From: Ophiobolus disseminans
Lineage: Eukaryota > Ascomycota > Dothideomycetes > Pleosporales > Phaeosphaeriaceae
Direction: 5' to 3'
NCBI GenBank assembly: GCA_010093685.1
Contig: MU006233.1
Coordinates: forward strand, 806,001 to 870,000
Length of the DNA stretch: 64,000 nucleotides
A program made the translations under genes and the position numbers. The number at the start of each line of letters is the position of its first letter. Positions within the stretch are counted from its first letter, which is position 1. Below the pieces are notes generated by a model. It made no database searches. It was not told the DNA's origin and worked only from the letters and a program-made list of their open reading frames with translations. Positions 22,203-33,384 of the stretch are shown here, in pieces.

Positions 22203-23102
22203 TCACTCCTCAACCACAACACACAAACACTCCACCCCATTCCCATCCACCGCATCCCTCACATCAAAACTATCCCCCCTAAACTCCCCATCCGTCGCAT
22301 CCCCCTCCTCCAACCCCTCAACCATAACCCCAATCCGCCCTTCCTCCTCCTCCCTCCTCCTCAACTCCCCCGCCCCATCGTCAACCTCAAACAACGCCCC
22401 ATCCACCTTCGCCTTGTGCGTAATCTCTCCTCTCTTCTTCACCTTGATCTGTCTTATCCGAAACGCAATCACAAAGTCGTCCGCGCCTTCGAATCCCGTA
22501 GACTCCACTTTGCTCTTGCTGAATTGCACCTCGGGTCCTGCAGCAAGTGGCACAAAGCCGCCGCTTAAAATCGTCCCATCGACGCCAATGTGCGCGTATA
22601 TGCCCCTCTCTTTCATCGCGCTGATAACCCCGGATGCTCCGGACGCTACCATCACACCTGTCACCATGTACACCTTTTCGCGGAACTTGTTCCCGCGGAT
22701 GAATTCATCCACGTCTGGATCACGCACTGCATTCGTGATATACGTCATACTAGGCCGGAACTCGCTCCACGTCATGACTTTCGCGCTGTACGTTTGGGAC
22801 GCTTCATTTGTCCAGTTCATGCCAATGTCGCCGCCGACGCCGACGATGAGCTGCAGGAATGAGGCCCAGATGCCGATGCTTCCGCTGTTGGATGCCGTGG
22901 TGATGTGCCGGCTCCAGTTGCGTTCGGTGTGGGTTGTGAGCGAGGAGGCGTCGGGGGTAGCTGGGGGTATGGAGTTGATGGGTTCGTCTACGAGAGCTGG
23001 GGAGGGGATGATGCTGCCGAGGCGGATGAGACCTTCTGGTGGGTTGGTGCGGGTGGGTGAGAGAAAGTAGCATGGCTTTGGCTGTTGGTTGGTGGGAGCC
23101 AT
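22203..23102 (-). CDS. Gasdermin-like pore-forming protein candidate
   Basis: An intronless 299-residue protein counted from MAPTNQQPK (a longer frame reaches 23180). It is built of alternating beta-type segments: YFLSPTRTNPPEGLIRLGSI, then GSIGIWASFLQLIVGVGGD, VYMVTGVMVASGASG, HIGVDGTILSGG and DDFVIAFRIRQIKV. The order V-Y-(M/V)-V-T-x-V, a variable loop, a Gly-rich strand and a final (I/F)-A-F-R-(I/V) strand resembles the gasdermin N-domain, and the overall sequence matches the fungal gasdermin-like proteins I recall. Residues after about 240 form a short acidic tail (GRIGVMVEGLEEGDATD...), the place where fungal gasdermins carry a small inhibitory C-terminus removed by a protease. Such proteins open plasma-membrane pores in heterokaryon incompatibility. 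A subtilase gene lies divergently 1.7 kb away, as in known fungal gasdermin-protease pairs. Identity is inferred from pattern, not from a search. Confidence 0.55.
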   Translation of the reverse strand: MAPTNQQPKPCYFLSPTRTNPPEGLIRLGSIIPSPALVDEPINSIPPATPDASSLTTHTERNWSRHITTASNSGSIGIWASFLQLIVGVGGDIGMNWTNEASQTYSAKVMTWSEFRPSMTYITNAVRDPDVDEFIRGNKFREKVYMVTGVMVASGASGVISAMKERGIYAHIGVDGTILSGGFVPLAAGPEVQFSKSKVESTGFEGADDFVIAFRIRQIKVKKRGEITHKAKVDGALFEVDDGAGELRRREEEEGRIGVMVEGLEEGDATDGEFRGDSFDVRDAVDGNGVECLCVVVEE

Positions 23103-23942
23103 TGTGTAGGAAGGAGAGATTGGCGTTTGTTCGATTTCGTTTTGTTTTGGTTTTGTTGGTTTTGCAAGATTGATGTACAATTCTTTTCTGTTGCGGAATT
23201 CGTCTGGCTTAGTAATGTGATCGAGTCAGGGGTTTCAGCCTTTGTGTGCCAGGATAATGTCGACTGAACGCACTTCTATCTTTCTCTCAAGGTCTGGAAT
23301 ATGGCTGTAAGTTGAACTTGCTGACGCCTTCGAATGAATCGTATAGTGGAGCCCTGAAAGGCCTTGCTCTATTGCAGCCTTCACGCGGGTCCAGCTGTGG
23401 GTTGCTCGTCGTAAGTAATTGCCAAGCGTTGTCAGAAGTCTTTTGTAACCCGTTAGAGCCACCAAATGATTTTGTTCTATCAAGTCGTTAGTCGTTGGAT
23501 CATTTCCTTCTTCACGAGATGAATGTGCGATACCTCAGTTCTCTGGATCTTCGGCACAGACAAGCACAGCTGTGTAAACACCAATTAGCCGAGCTGAGAC
23601 AAATAGTGCAGACGACCTCGAGGCTCTGATGAACAAGGTTTCTTTTAACGAATCATCTTTGACTCGGGAAGACAGTCTGAGAATGTGGAGGACGGTGGAC
23701 AGCTGAAGAGTGATTGAGAACTTGGCAATCAACCCTGCGATTTTGGACCCCACCTTGTCAGCCTGCAGCCTGCAGTATGCATGATCTTTACAGCTTATTG
23801 GACTTCCGCGCAGGAGCTCTCCGGTACGATGCGTTCGGGTGTACTTCGTAGCGTCAAATAAGCATGGGCCAAGAAGTCACGACGAGCATATGCGACTGAA
23901 GAATCCAGACTCTGAACGATATGTACAGGCGCGTAAATTGAG
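23103..23942. other. Intergenic, nothing recognised
   Basis: Promoter of the gasdermin-like gene and 3' region of the small membrane gene. A 20-nt string near 23260-23279 recurs once at 2248-2267. Confidence 0.35.
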
Positions 23943-24446
23943 TTATCGGGGCGCAAAACGCGCATTATCTATGTACGCTGTGGCTGGGGGCGGGTGGTGG
24001 GAATCTGGCTTGGCCTTGGGTGCCTTCTTCATGGTCTGCGCCCACACTGGTTTGGTTCGTTCGAGCTCAGGGTTTGGTCCTACCCTCTTGACAACAACTT
24101 TCGGTGGGCGTGGCGGGGGGCTGGGCTCGCGACTGAGGCTGACGTCCGGGCTGGAGTCCGGGCTCGAGCGTGGTGAACGCGCATTCTTGCGACGATGGCA
24201 GAGGCAGAAGATAACGATGAGAAGGATGCTTCCGGTGACGGATGCGACGATTGCACCGCCGAGCTGCGCGTTGGACGCGCCGGGATCCCGGGTGTGAAGG
24301 TGTTGATAGTGGCGGTGTTGAAGGAATGAATAGCGAGACCAGTCCGCAGCAGGCCTCGAGTCTTCGGTAGCAGATGTCGCCGTCGCGCCAATTATCTCCA
24401 GTATCGAAATGCCGCCAGTTGTACGCGCAATGGGGACAGCTGGCAT
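23943..24446 (-). CDS. Small single-pass membrane protein with Pro/Lys/Arg tail
   Basis: A 167-residue intronless frame starting MPAVPIARTT. One membrane helix (GGAIVASVTGSILLIVIFCLC) is followed directly by HRRKN and a tail rich in Ser-Pro and Pro-Pro (SPRSSPDSSPD, PPPRPPKVVVKR), suggesting an extracellular N-terminus and a cytoplasmic tail. No signal peptide is evident, and no known domain is recognised. The layout resembles the protein at 8240-8869. It sits between the gasdermin-like gene and the subtilase gene, on the strand of the former, but nothing ties its function to them. Confidence 0.55.
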   Translation of the reverse strand: MPAVPIARTTGGISILEIIGATATSATEDSRPAADWSRYSFLQHRHYQHLHTRDPGASNAQLGGAIVASVTGSILLIVIFCLCHRRKNARSPRSSPDSSPDVSLSREPSPPPRPPKVVVKRVGPNPELERTKPVWAQTMKKAPKAKPDSHHPPPATAYIDNARFAPR

Positions 24447-24798
24447 TCCCGTCTCCCCTCGAGCATTGCTGGTTGATTGCGCCGGGCGTGGTTTTATGTG
24501 TCGCTTGATCGAAACGGCCTTCGGACGTCAATGAGTAGCAAGAGGGAAGACGGCACCGTGGAGAAGATGCGCAATGCCCATAATGGACACCAGCCTCCTC
24601 CCAAACAAGCCAGCTAGGCGAGGGTGATAACAAGCTGCGATAGACAAGGCTGAGGCACAGCCCCACTTTGCACCTCGAGAAGGCAACTGCGAGTATCAGC
24701 TTACGCAACTACACGTCAAGCAGCCTCTCCATGTTTTTATGCACTAACATTTGCTTGCTTCCTGCGCATATGGGGCATGCTCTGCGAGTGTCGTAATT
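24447..24798. promoter_or_regulatory. Divergent promoter of the membrane protein and the subtilase gene
   Basis: A 352-nt gap between two divergent start codons, so both promoters must lie here. No specific binding site could be identified. Confidence 0.4.
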
Positions 24799-27700
24799 AT
24801 GGACCTGAGCGAAGCCTACAGCTTGTTCGAGCGGGGAACCGACCTACATGAGAGCGGCAACTACAATGACGCCGCACGGGTGCTACAGCAGGCAGCGCAG
24901 ACGGCCGAAAGTCAGCCAGCTGTGACCACAAAGGCAGAACGTATGCAGCGCCGGGATTTCCTTCTCTCGACCAGGGACTGGTGCGCCATGGCTATGCACG
25001 AGGCAAAACGATACGACGAAGCAGTTGTCGCGAACTCCCGCAACCTATCAGTGCGCCTATCCTCCCCCAGCTACGGTCCTGAGAACGAAGACACTTTGGA
25101 CACCCGGAGGCGCTTGGTGAGCAATTACTCTGAGTTGCACCAGCATGACAATGCCATAACCCAGTGCCGAGAGATCGTGAAGGCTAGCGACAGCTCGGAG
25201 GATCGCAATCTCCTTGCCAACCGTCTGTATCGCAGGAACATACAGAACGACGTCGAAGAGGCTGTGAACATCAACTACTTCACTCTAGATAGAGACGAAA
25301 AGTTACACGGGAAGAGCCATTTCCCGCTGTGCCAGGCGCGCCACAATCTCGGCGTCGAGTTGCACACCCTGAACAAGTACGAAGCTGCCATGCCCTTTCT
25401 CCAGGCGAATGCGGCAATTCTCAGGGCTGGCCTTAAAAAGAGCTCGCCACCCGAGTACACTCGGGTGTTGAAAGACACGGAGGCAACATTAAACAGCTGC
25501 AAAGCTCAGCTACAGAAGAAAGAGGATGACAAGCATGCGTCGGACATGCGGGAACTCCGAGAAAAAGAACGCCTGAGGAAACAGCAGCTTGAGAATAAGC
25601 GTTTGGAAAAAGAACGGGTTGAAGCAGAGGTCCTGGAGACAAGGAGGCTGGTGAACGAGCACATGGCTAAAGAGCGTCTCGAAAACACGAAGCGCGTGGA
25701 GAACCAGAAATTGGAGGTTGAGCGGATGGAGAAGGAACGGTTGACAAAGGAGCGATTAGAGCAAGAGCAGGTAGAAAGGGACCGAGCGGAGACAGTCCGC
25801 CAAGAAAGGGACCTAGCGGAGAAGGTCCGCGTGGAAAAGGACCAATTAGAGAAGGCGCGCCTCGAGGCACAGCGCATAGAGGAAGAGGGTCTCGAGGCAG
25901 CACGCATCGAAAAAGAGCGTACTGAAGCAGCTCACGTCGAGAAAGAGCGTACCGAAGCAGCTCTTATTGAGAAAGAGCGTATTGAGGCAGTTCGTGTTGA
26001 AAAAGAGCGTGCCGACGCAGCTATTATTGAGAAAAAGCGTCTTGAGGAAGAGCGCAAGGAGGCGATTCGTATTGAGGAAGAGCGTAAGGAGTCAGTTCGC
26101 ATTGAAGAAGAGCGCAAAGAGGCAGTTCGTCTCGAGGAAGAGCGCGTCGAACGAGAACGTATTGAGGAGCAACGCATCGAGAACGAACGCGTCGAGAAGC
26201 AACGCATTGAAAATGAACGCATTGACGAGCAAATCGCTGAGAACGAACGCGTTGAGGAGCAACGCATTGAGAACGAGCGCATTGAGAACGAACGCATCGA
26301 AAACGAACGTATCGAGAAAGAGCGTAGGGACAAAGAGTATCTCGAGACTGAACGCATCAAGAAAGAGAACATCGAGAAAGCGCGTATTGAGAAAGAGCGC
26401 ATTGACAATGAGCGTATTGAGAAAGCAGGCATCGAGAAAGAACTCCAAGAGGAGAGGCAGCGAGCCGAAAAGGTTCGCATCGAAACAGAGCGTATTGAGA
26501 AAGAGCGCATCGACAAGGAGTCTACTGAGAAAGCACGCATCGAGGACAAACTCCAAGAGGAGAAGGAGCAGGCCGAAAAGGTTCGCATCGAGAAAGAGCG
26601 CATCGAGAAAGAGCGCATCAAGAAAGAGCGCATCGAGAAAGAGCGCATCGAGAAAGAGCGCATCGACAAGGAGTCTATTGAAAAAGCACGCATCGAAAGA
26701 GAACTCGAAGAGGAGAGGCAGCGAGCCGCAAAGGTTCGCCTCGAGCAAGAAAAACAGAAAGAACGTCTGCAAGAGGAGTCGCGCCGTAAGGAACAGCAAT
26801 GGAAAAGAATCTTGATCCAGAGAGTCAAGAATGCGCAGAGCCGTCGTCATCAACAACTGCAGACAGGAGATTGGACAGGCAGCTCCCAAATCCCAGCTTT
26901 TCATGAACTGACACCGGAATTGGAGCAAACAGGAGATTTGGATACCTTGAGGGCGATTTGTTCCTCATTGGAGAGCCAAATACGGGATTGGGATCTCCAG
27001 TTCAAATTCGTCAATACACCAGGGGCCTTCCCACAGCAGGAACCAGAATCCCATAGTCGACAGGAGACAGCTTCCGACAACCCTTTCATAAAGCTAGCTC
27101 AGCTCGACACAAAATTAAACAAGAGCATCAAAGATACCAAAACGCCTGATGTATCGGCTAATCGGGTACGCGCTGATGTGAAACACAACCATTCAACTAG
27201 CGATATACCTTTGATCCACCTCGACAGTGAACCTCAGCCCCAACTCACGCGGAGATCACGATCTAGCGAGACACTGAAATCCAATGTCATCAACCAACTC
27301 AGACCAGCATATGGAATGGAAAGATCATCATCGGTGAGACCCCGGGAACGCCCCAAGATTGCTAGGGAACCCACTACTGTTGATAGTAGTGTAGAGTATG
27401 TCCCAAACCTTCTCTCAAACCAATAGAATATTATTAACAACGTTATACAGGACGAAAGCAGACTTGTGGTTTAAGAACCTGGGCGACACAGCTCACAGAA
27501 TCCTAGATAACTACAATGGGTTCGTCTTTGATGACAGAGGGCCCTACGAGAAGGTCAAGATCGCCGTCCTAGACACTGGAGCCGCCCAATCACCCAAATC
27601 AGGCATTCCGGAAATCCTCCGAAAGTCGAAAGGCCGCATCAAATGGCGTAAAGTCAAAGGCAACACACTTCCACTACGAGAGGATGACGATGGTCACGGT

Positions 27701-28561
27701 ACACAAGTAGCCAGTATAGTACTCCAAGTGAGCCCCTTCGCCCAAGTCTTCATCTACCGCGTCGTCCGCCACAGAACAGATTCCATCCAACCCGCCATCG
27801 TCGCCGCCGCCATAGAAGACGCAATCGACGCCGGCGTAGACATCATCAACCTCTCGTTTGGCTGGGACCACGAATCCGGTGAAGGCCACGACGAACTACG
27901 CGCCGCCCTGGGAAATTGCAGCAAAAATGGCGTCCTAGTCTTCGCTGCAACCTCTAACAATGACCTAGAATCCGAAGCTGGAATGGCGTACCCAGCTCGA
28001 GATGACAGAGTTATCGCCATCGACGCCGCATCTGCTCAAGGCGAATGGCTCCCCTTCAACCCTAGCCGCGACAACGATTTCAAAACACATCGCTTCACGG
28101 CTCTTGGGCAAGGCATAAGAACCGATTTCCCATTGCATCTCGATGACAAAGAAGGCACGACGCGCATGAAAGGCACATCTGCCGCGACACCCATCGCCGC
28201 GGGCATCGCGTCCCTCATTCTCGAATTCGCGCGCCAGCCCCCCCTCGGCTACGCGCCCGAAATCGCAAAGTTGCTCAAGCGGCCCGAATTCATGCGCGAA
28301 GTGCTCGCGGGCGTGGTTTCTGTGCAGCGCACCAAGAATGGAGAGTACAGACACCTGGTGCCGACGAATTTGTTCAAGCCGGGCTGGGAAGACGGCGATA
28401 AGGACGATTGGTTGTCATCGAAGGGACACCGGAGGAGGGCGGTCGCAGAGATTACGAAGGTCTTGGAAAGGAGGAATGGGTTCGAGATCGCGGATCCGAT
28501 GTATGATCACATTGATGCTGAGAGGGTGAGAAGGGCGGTTATGGGGTTGAAATGTGCGTGA
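24799..28561 (+). CDS. TPR / coiled-coil / subtilisin-like serine protease
   Basis: Two exons, 24799-27395 and 27451-28561, joined by a 55-nt intron (GTATGT donor, ATTAAC branch, ACAG acceptor) that splits a Glu codon; 1235 residues. Residues 1-250 are tetratricopeptide-like helices (FERGTDLHESGNYNDAARVL; ARHNLGVELHTLNKYEAAMPF). Residues about 250-680 are a highly charged ERIEK-type repeat, expected to form a very long helix or coiled coil. After a 190-residue linker comes an S8 subtilase: Asp in KIAVLDTGA, His in DDDGHGTQVA, a putative oxyanion Asn in AATSNND, and nucleophile Ser in KGTSAATPIAAG. There is no signal peptide, so it should act in the cytoplasm. Fungal gasdermins are activated by neighbouring subtilases such as HET-Q2, so the gasdermin-like protein encoded divergently is a plausible substrate. 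The start MDLSEAY fits the TPR frame better than the upstream ATG at 24751. Confidence 0.85.
25515..26780 (+). repeat. Coding repeat for ERIEK-type charged segments
   Basis: Within the subtilase gene, units such as GAGAAAGAGCGCATC occur dozens of times, most regular at 26590-26680. The repeat keeps the coding frame open and makes long antisense frames on the minus strand, which are not genes. Confidence 0.85.
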
Positions 28562-29395
28562 AAAGAAGATTTGCTGTTTCACCGAGGCTTGATTGGACAT
28601 GGACAATGATTGCAACGCATAGGATCCACTCATTGCAGCCGCAACTATCCAAAGACTTTCTCGACTTGGCACCAAAGGTAGTCTGATTTCAACCCGCATA
28701 AAAAAGGTGCCATGGCATATCAGTCCTTCGCACACGTGGAATGAAGAAACGAACAAGGCGCGTCTTCGCACTACCCAAAATCCCACCAACATCCCCAATA
28801 TACGAACGTTATTCCGCGAGCCTTAGCACACCTTCATCACCACCACCGCCGCCGCATCCATCCCCAACCCCATCCTCAACTCCGCAAACACTCAACTTCG
28901 CATCCGTCCACATCCCAACCCCCAACGCCCTCAAAACCCCCCTCCCATCTCAAAATGCACGGCCCTGCTCCTCAACAAATATCCAGGACAAGCTCGACTC
29001 GCACAACACAGCTCAGAAACAAGTTGAGATAATGTCCTGGCGCATGTGACGCGGACGGACTGGGTGTTAGTACGTAGAAAGCATCTGGAGGAGGACGTGC
29101 AGGCTATGTTGTGGGAAATGGGAGTAGGGAGGCATGGTGTGCGTTGGTTTTCAAAGACTGGGAAGGGAATTAGGATGTGAAGGTTGAAGGGGTTGAGATG
29201 GGATGGGGAGGGAGAAGGGGTGGTGGAGTAAACGTGTGGAGAAATTTCAATAACGCAGTGAAGATTGATGCGGTGAAGAATATACGAGTCTATAACACTC
29301 ACGTATCCAAATGACGAAACTCCAACGACAGATATCCTACCAATAAGCGAGCCCATCTATCCAACCCCACTTCCCACTCCACCATCCACACTTCA
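28562..29395. other. Intergenic, nothing recognised
   Basis: Convergent 3' ends of the subtilase gene and ATG7. One 102-codon Pro/Ser-rich frame (28741-29049) is low-complexity and not supported as a gene. Confidence 0.35.
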
Positions 29396-31698
29396 TCACA
29401 ACAACTCCCCCTCATCCTCCAACCCCCCCTCATCCTCCTCATCCCACTCCACATCATCCGCCGCCTCATCCGCCCGTCTCTGCACCTCCGCCAGCCCACT
29501 CATTTCCTCGACCCAACCCCTCTCATTCAGCGCCCTCTTCACAAAGCCCCACGGATCACTCGTATACGCCTCCAGCACCGTATCACTACACGCAGAGCAG
29601 CAATCAAACGGCTTGCCTTCGACTTGTATGTTACTGAACGTCGACAGGAAGCCGCGTATGGTGTGCGGTATGGTGCCGAGGGGATGTTTGAATGGTGGTG
29701 GAAGAGCTGGGTGAGCGGGTTTGGGCGTCGAGGGCGCGGATTTTGAATGTGGGAGGGATATCCCGGTGGGAGCGCGTACTTGAGATGGGTGTTGTAGAAG
29801 GGAGACGAGGAGTTCGACGAGGTGGGATGCGGCGAGGGGGGCGATGCCGGGGCGGGTGACGGTGCATTGTTGGTCTAGGGTTGCGTCTTTTTGGGACTAT
29901 GGGGGTGGGTTAGTTGGGTGAGTGGGATTAGGGGGTGGGTGACTTACGTCCATGGGTACTACGACGTCGTTGCAGAAATAGCAGCCTAGTTCGACTTCGC
30001 CTTCAGCGGTGGGTTTCAGACCGTGGCGCATGACGACGTATGTGTCGAAGCCTAGGGCGGCGTTGAGGACGATCTTGTTTGCTGCTTTGCCCATGACGGT
30101 GGGGAGCCATCTGCTTTCTCGAGAGTCCATGAGTAGGCAGACGACGTCGTGCTCCTCTATCAGGCTTTTGAGTCTCTCAAACTCGGCTTTGACTGTTGCT
30201 TCATCGGTGATGGGATGGCCTAACATGGGCACCGACAAGACGTGACCTTCCGCCTTCATGCCAGGGTATATCTCTTCCAGCGCCTCTGCAGCACGCTCGG
30301 CCTTCTTTACGCCCCCTTGTAAACAGTCTTTGTAGTCGAAGAGAGGTTGTCGCACGGGATTTGAAAAGCTCACGTTCCCGTTGTCGACGAATGTAATCTT
30401 CTTCATGCCCCAGCCCATCAGCATTCTCGAAACATACGTCCCAAGCGTGCCGGCTCCCAGCAACAAACATGAAGTATTCTTAATCACGTCCAGGTTGATT
30501 TCGGGAGCTAATCGCCACTTGATCAGTCTGAGGTTGAGGTCTACAGCCTGATCAGCCAGTTTGCGCTCGTCCATGTATTCGGATAGATCGACGTTACGGG
30601 AAGAGACTTTGCCAGCTCCAGTCCGCTCCCAGCCTGTTACCTTGGGCAGTTTCGGTGTCCTCGGCCGCTCGCTCGTTTCTTCTGTAGTTGAGGTATCTTC
30701 AGGACTGAGATCAGCCTGGACCTGCAGTATTATAGAGTTGGATTGGTCCCGTTTAACGTGCGTATCCCGGTAGCACATGATCTGCGCTTCGCTGAGGTGC
30801 CACTTGTGCCGAATCAAAACGAGCAGATTCCTTAGCGGCCATCCGGGGTTGGTCTCATAGGTGGAGGGATCGGCAAAACAGATGAGTTGGTCTTCCTTGT
30901 CTACGCCATCGAAGAAGCCCTTCTCAAACGCTTCAAGCTTTCCTATAGCCCAAGTGTAGCCAAACTCTTCCAGTGGTGTGACGGGTGTCTTTGGCCTATC
31001 ATCTGGGTCCCCTCCACCACGTACGCGCTTCGCTAGGAAGAAGCCTCTTTGGCGAGCATCAGAACGATATCGCCATGTCTGCACCGCGTCTACCAAGTAG
31101 GTCGTCTCGCGCGCATGTAACCGCTTGGGTTCTCCTATTTGTTTCCAGGCACCCGACTGTATCGCTGGGAAGCCAAAGTGGTATGTGAACTTGTATTTTT
31201 TGAGGTTTGCGAAGAAGATGGCTGTGAAGGCGGAAAGAAGCGAGGGACATTCGTATATCGAGCCGTCGTGTATCGCTTCCCAGATCTATGTAAATCAGCC
31301 AGCTTCATGTATGGGTATTGTCTTGGCATACCGTCTGCGCGCAGCGTTCGAGTGTAGCATTTCGGTCGAGGTTCTTATAGTCTGCCATGGTGTTGCAGTT
31401 CTTTATGGTGCCTTCGGCGCGGCAGTAGGTGGGCGGAGAACTGCAGCATCTATGAGAATTTGTCCAAAACAACACCATGCTAGAGCACATACTCGTCTGA
31501 TGTGAGTGCGTTCGGGTGTATTTGCACGCGTGCAGAGCGCTCAGGGTGATCGCCTGGTCGCACTTCGTACAGACCCAGAATCTTCCGCGCTGAGTCGTCT
31601 AGCATGTCATGGTTGATTTTGATGTATGCAAGAGCTGCATAGAACTGTATATCGACATCACTTTGCCATGGCGCGTATCTGAGGGCTGTGGTGGACAT
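29396..31698 (-). CDS. ATG7: Atg7, E1-like activating enzyme of autophagy
   Basis: Four exons on the minus strand: 31698-31493, 31440-31332, 31285-29948 and 29896-29396 (introns 52, 46 and 51 nt), summing to 717 residues, the usual fungal length. The N-terminal Atg7 domain starts [20 protein letters not shown] and continues with CRAEGTIKN and [20 protein letters not shown]. The adenylation domain has the ATP-binding block [20 protein letters not shown], then [20 protein letters not shown]. The catalytic cysteine, which forms thioesters with Atg8 and Atg12, is in QQCTVTRPG of the last exon, next to [19 protein letters not shown]. The C-terminus ends in an acidic stretch ([10 protein letters not shown]) in place of any extra domain. 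The acceptor of the first intron could also lie 9 nt upstream. Nothing appears damaged. Confidence 0.93.
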
Positions 31699-32024
31699 GA
31701 TGGATACAGTGGGGGGAGGAGTGCGTTGGTGAGAGGTCCACGATGCAGCCTACGGTATTATGAAGTGCCTGGAGAATGTCAAGAGGCCTCTTCTTAGGTC
31801 ACAAGCAGTCTCAAGGGAAGGGCACGTGAAGGTACTCGGGCGGGCACGGGTGTGAATGTCTCGAGGCTGTGTCGGTCACCCCGCGCGATGTCATGGATGG
31901 GCCAGGCGGGGCACGTCTTCAGCCTAAGACGCGTTCCTGCAGCCGCGAACGCGCTAGCCACAGCACCACTGTTCGCATCACGCGCGACGTCGCATGTCAT
32001 CGTAAATAGATCCACCTTAGAATC
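31699..32024. promoter_or_regulatory. Divergent promoter of ATG7 and the dCMP deaminase gene
   Basis: A 326-nt gap between two divergent start codons. No specific site is recognised. Confidence 0.4.
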
Positions 32025-33180
32025 ATGCTTATCGGACTGTGCGGAGGCAAGACGCTTATCTATCATCATTCGGCAGCTCTGACACGACCCAGGAATATGC
32101 GCGGGCAAATCCTCGATAGCCTCATACCTCGTTGAGGAACACGACTTCAAACGCATACGCCTGGCGCGAACCGCAGAGACGCCGGCCGTGGAGAAGTCAG
32201 CATCAAACGTTCACGTGCCAACTACTGGAGCTGATGTCGTCGACGAACAAGACGTCTTCCAGGATGTGGACGCCCTGCTCGATTTCGTCACGCTAAGATG
32301 GAGGGAACGATGGGTGACGATAGACATATGGGACGACACAGCGGTCGATGCCCTATTGAGACGACCCTTCTTTCTGTTAGTCAGCGTCGATGCGCCCGTG
32401 AGCGTGCGCTGGAGGAGATTCACCGACCGCTGTGCTACGAACCAGCTCACACCACCAACACTCGAGGACTTCGTCCTGCGAAACGACGAGCACCTCTTCG
32501 CCCCTGGCACTGGGCTCAGCGCCCTCTTCCAGCGTGCCCAGCTGAAACTACTCAACTCGACATGCTCCATATCCTCCCTACGCGGCGCCTTGCGATCGCT
32601 CAACCTCACCGATGAGGCGCGACTCCGGCCGAGTTGGGATCAGTACTTCATGCGCCTGGCCGATTTGGCAGCACACAGAAGCAATTGCATGAAGAGAAGA
32701 GTCGGATGTGTGATAGTGCGGGAGAAAAGAGTGGTCAGCACAGGATACAATGGCACGCCCCGAGGCATGACCAACTGCAACGAGGGCGGCTGTCCTCGAT
32801 GCAACAATGCTGCAAAGGGCGGCACAGGTCTCAACACCTGCCTGTGTCTTCATGCCGAGGAGAATGCGCTGCTTGAGGCAGGTCGAGATCGCATTGGCGG
32901 CAGCGCGACGCTGTACTGCAATACCTGCCCGTGCTTGACATGCAGTGTCAAGATCACTCAAGTTGGAATTAGTGAAGTCGTGTACAACCAAGGATATATG
33001 GTTGACACGATGACGGCCAAGATCTTTGCTGAAAGTGGCGTGAAGCTACGCCAGTTTTCTCCACCCGCCGATGGTTTGGTGGACCTGTCACTTGGAGTGA
33101 CTTCAGACGAAAGCACTAAGACCTCCGCTGAAGATGTTCGGGATGTGCTGAATGATGACAGCTTCATCCGGCCGTTATGA
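32025..33180 (+). CDS. DCD1: Deoxycytidylate (dCMP) deaminase with N-terminal P-loop domain
   Basis: Two exons, 32025-32046 (22 nt) and 32093-33180, giving 369 residues. The intron has a GC donor (G|GCAAGA), a CTGAC branch sequence and an ACCCAG acceptor; without it the first residues MLIGLCGG could not join GICAGKSSIASYLVEEHDF, which together make the P-loop start typical of fungal Dcd1 proteins. The C-terminal half is a zinc deaminase: CLHAEENALLEAG (zinc His and catalytic Glu) and CNTCPCLTC (zinc cysteines), with GYNGTPRGMTNCNEGGC for nucleotide binding. The enzyme makes dUMP from dCMP for thymidylate synthesis. A simple reading from 32188 would lose the N-terminus. Confidence 0.9.
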
Positions 33181-33384
33181 AAGGAAAGAAATTATCAAAC
33201 ATTCTCGCCAGTGTCCTTGTTTCTTATGCGTATGATGGAGCTAACCCTCAAAACCTATGCGTTCTTCCAATCACGGAATTCTCGTCCCGATACTCTCCAT
33301 TAGATCATATGCATTTACTAAAACAATCAGTAAAATTCACAAAACGCCAATTTAGCAAACAAACAGCGAGTCGTGGGCGCTTAG

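Noticed and set aside
22183..23070. 295-codon plus-strand frame opposite the gasdermin-like gene
   Set aside because: Low-complexity Ser/Pro/Thr reading; the minus strand shows the ordered beta-strand pattern.
25506..26928. Very long minus-strand open frames rich in Ser/Phe/Arg or Leu/Phe opposite the subtilase gene
   Set aside because: They are antisense readings of the ERIEK repeat, which has no stop in any frame; the plus strand has TPR and protease motifs.
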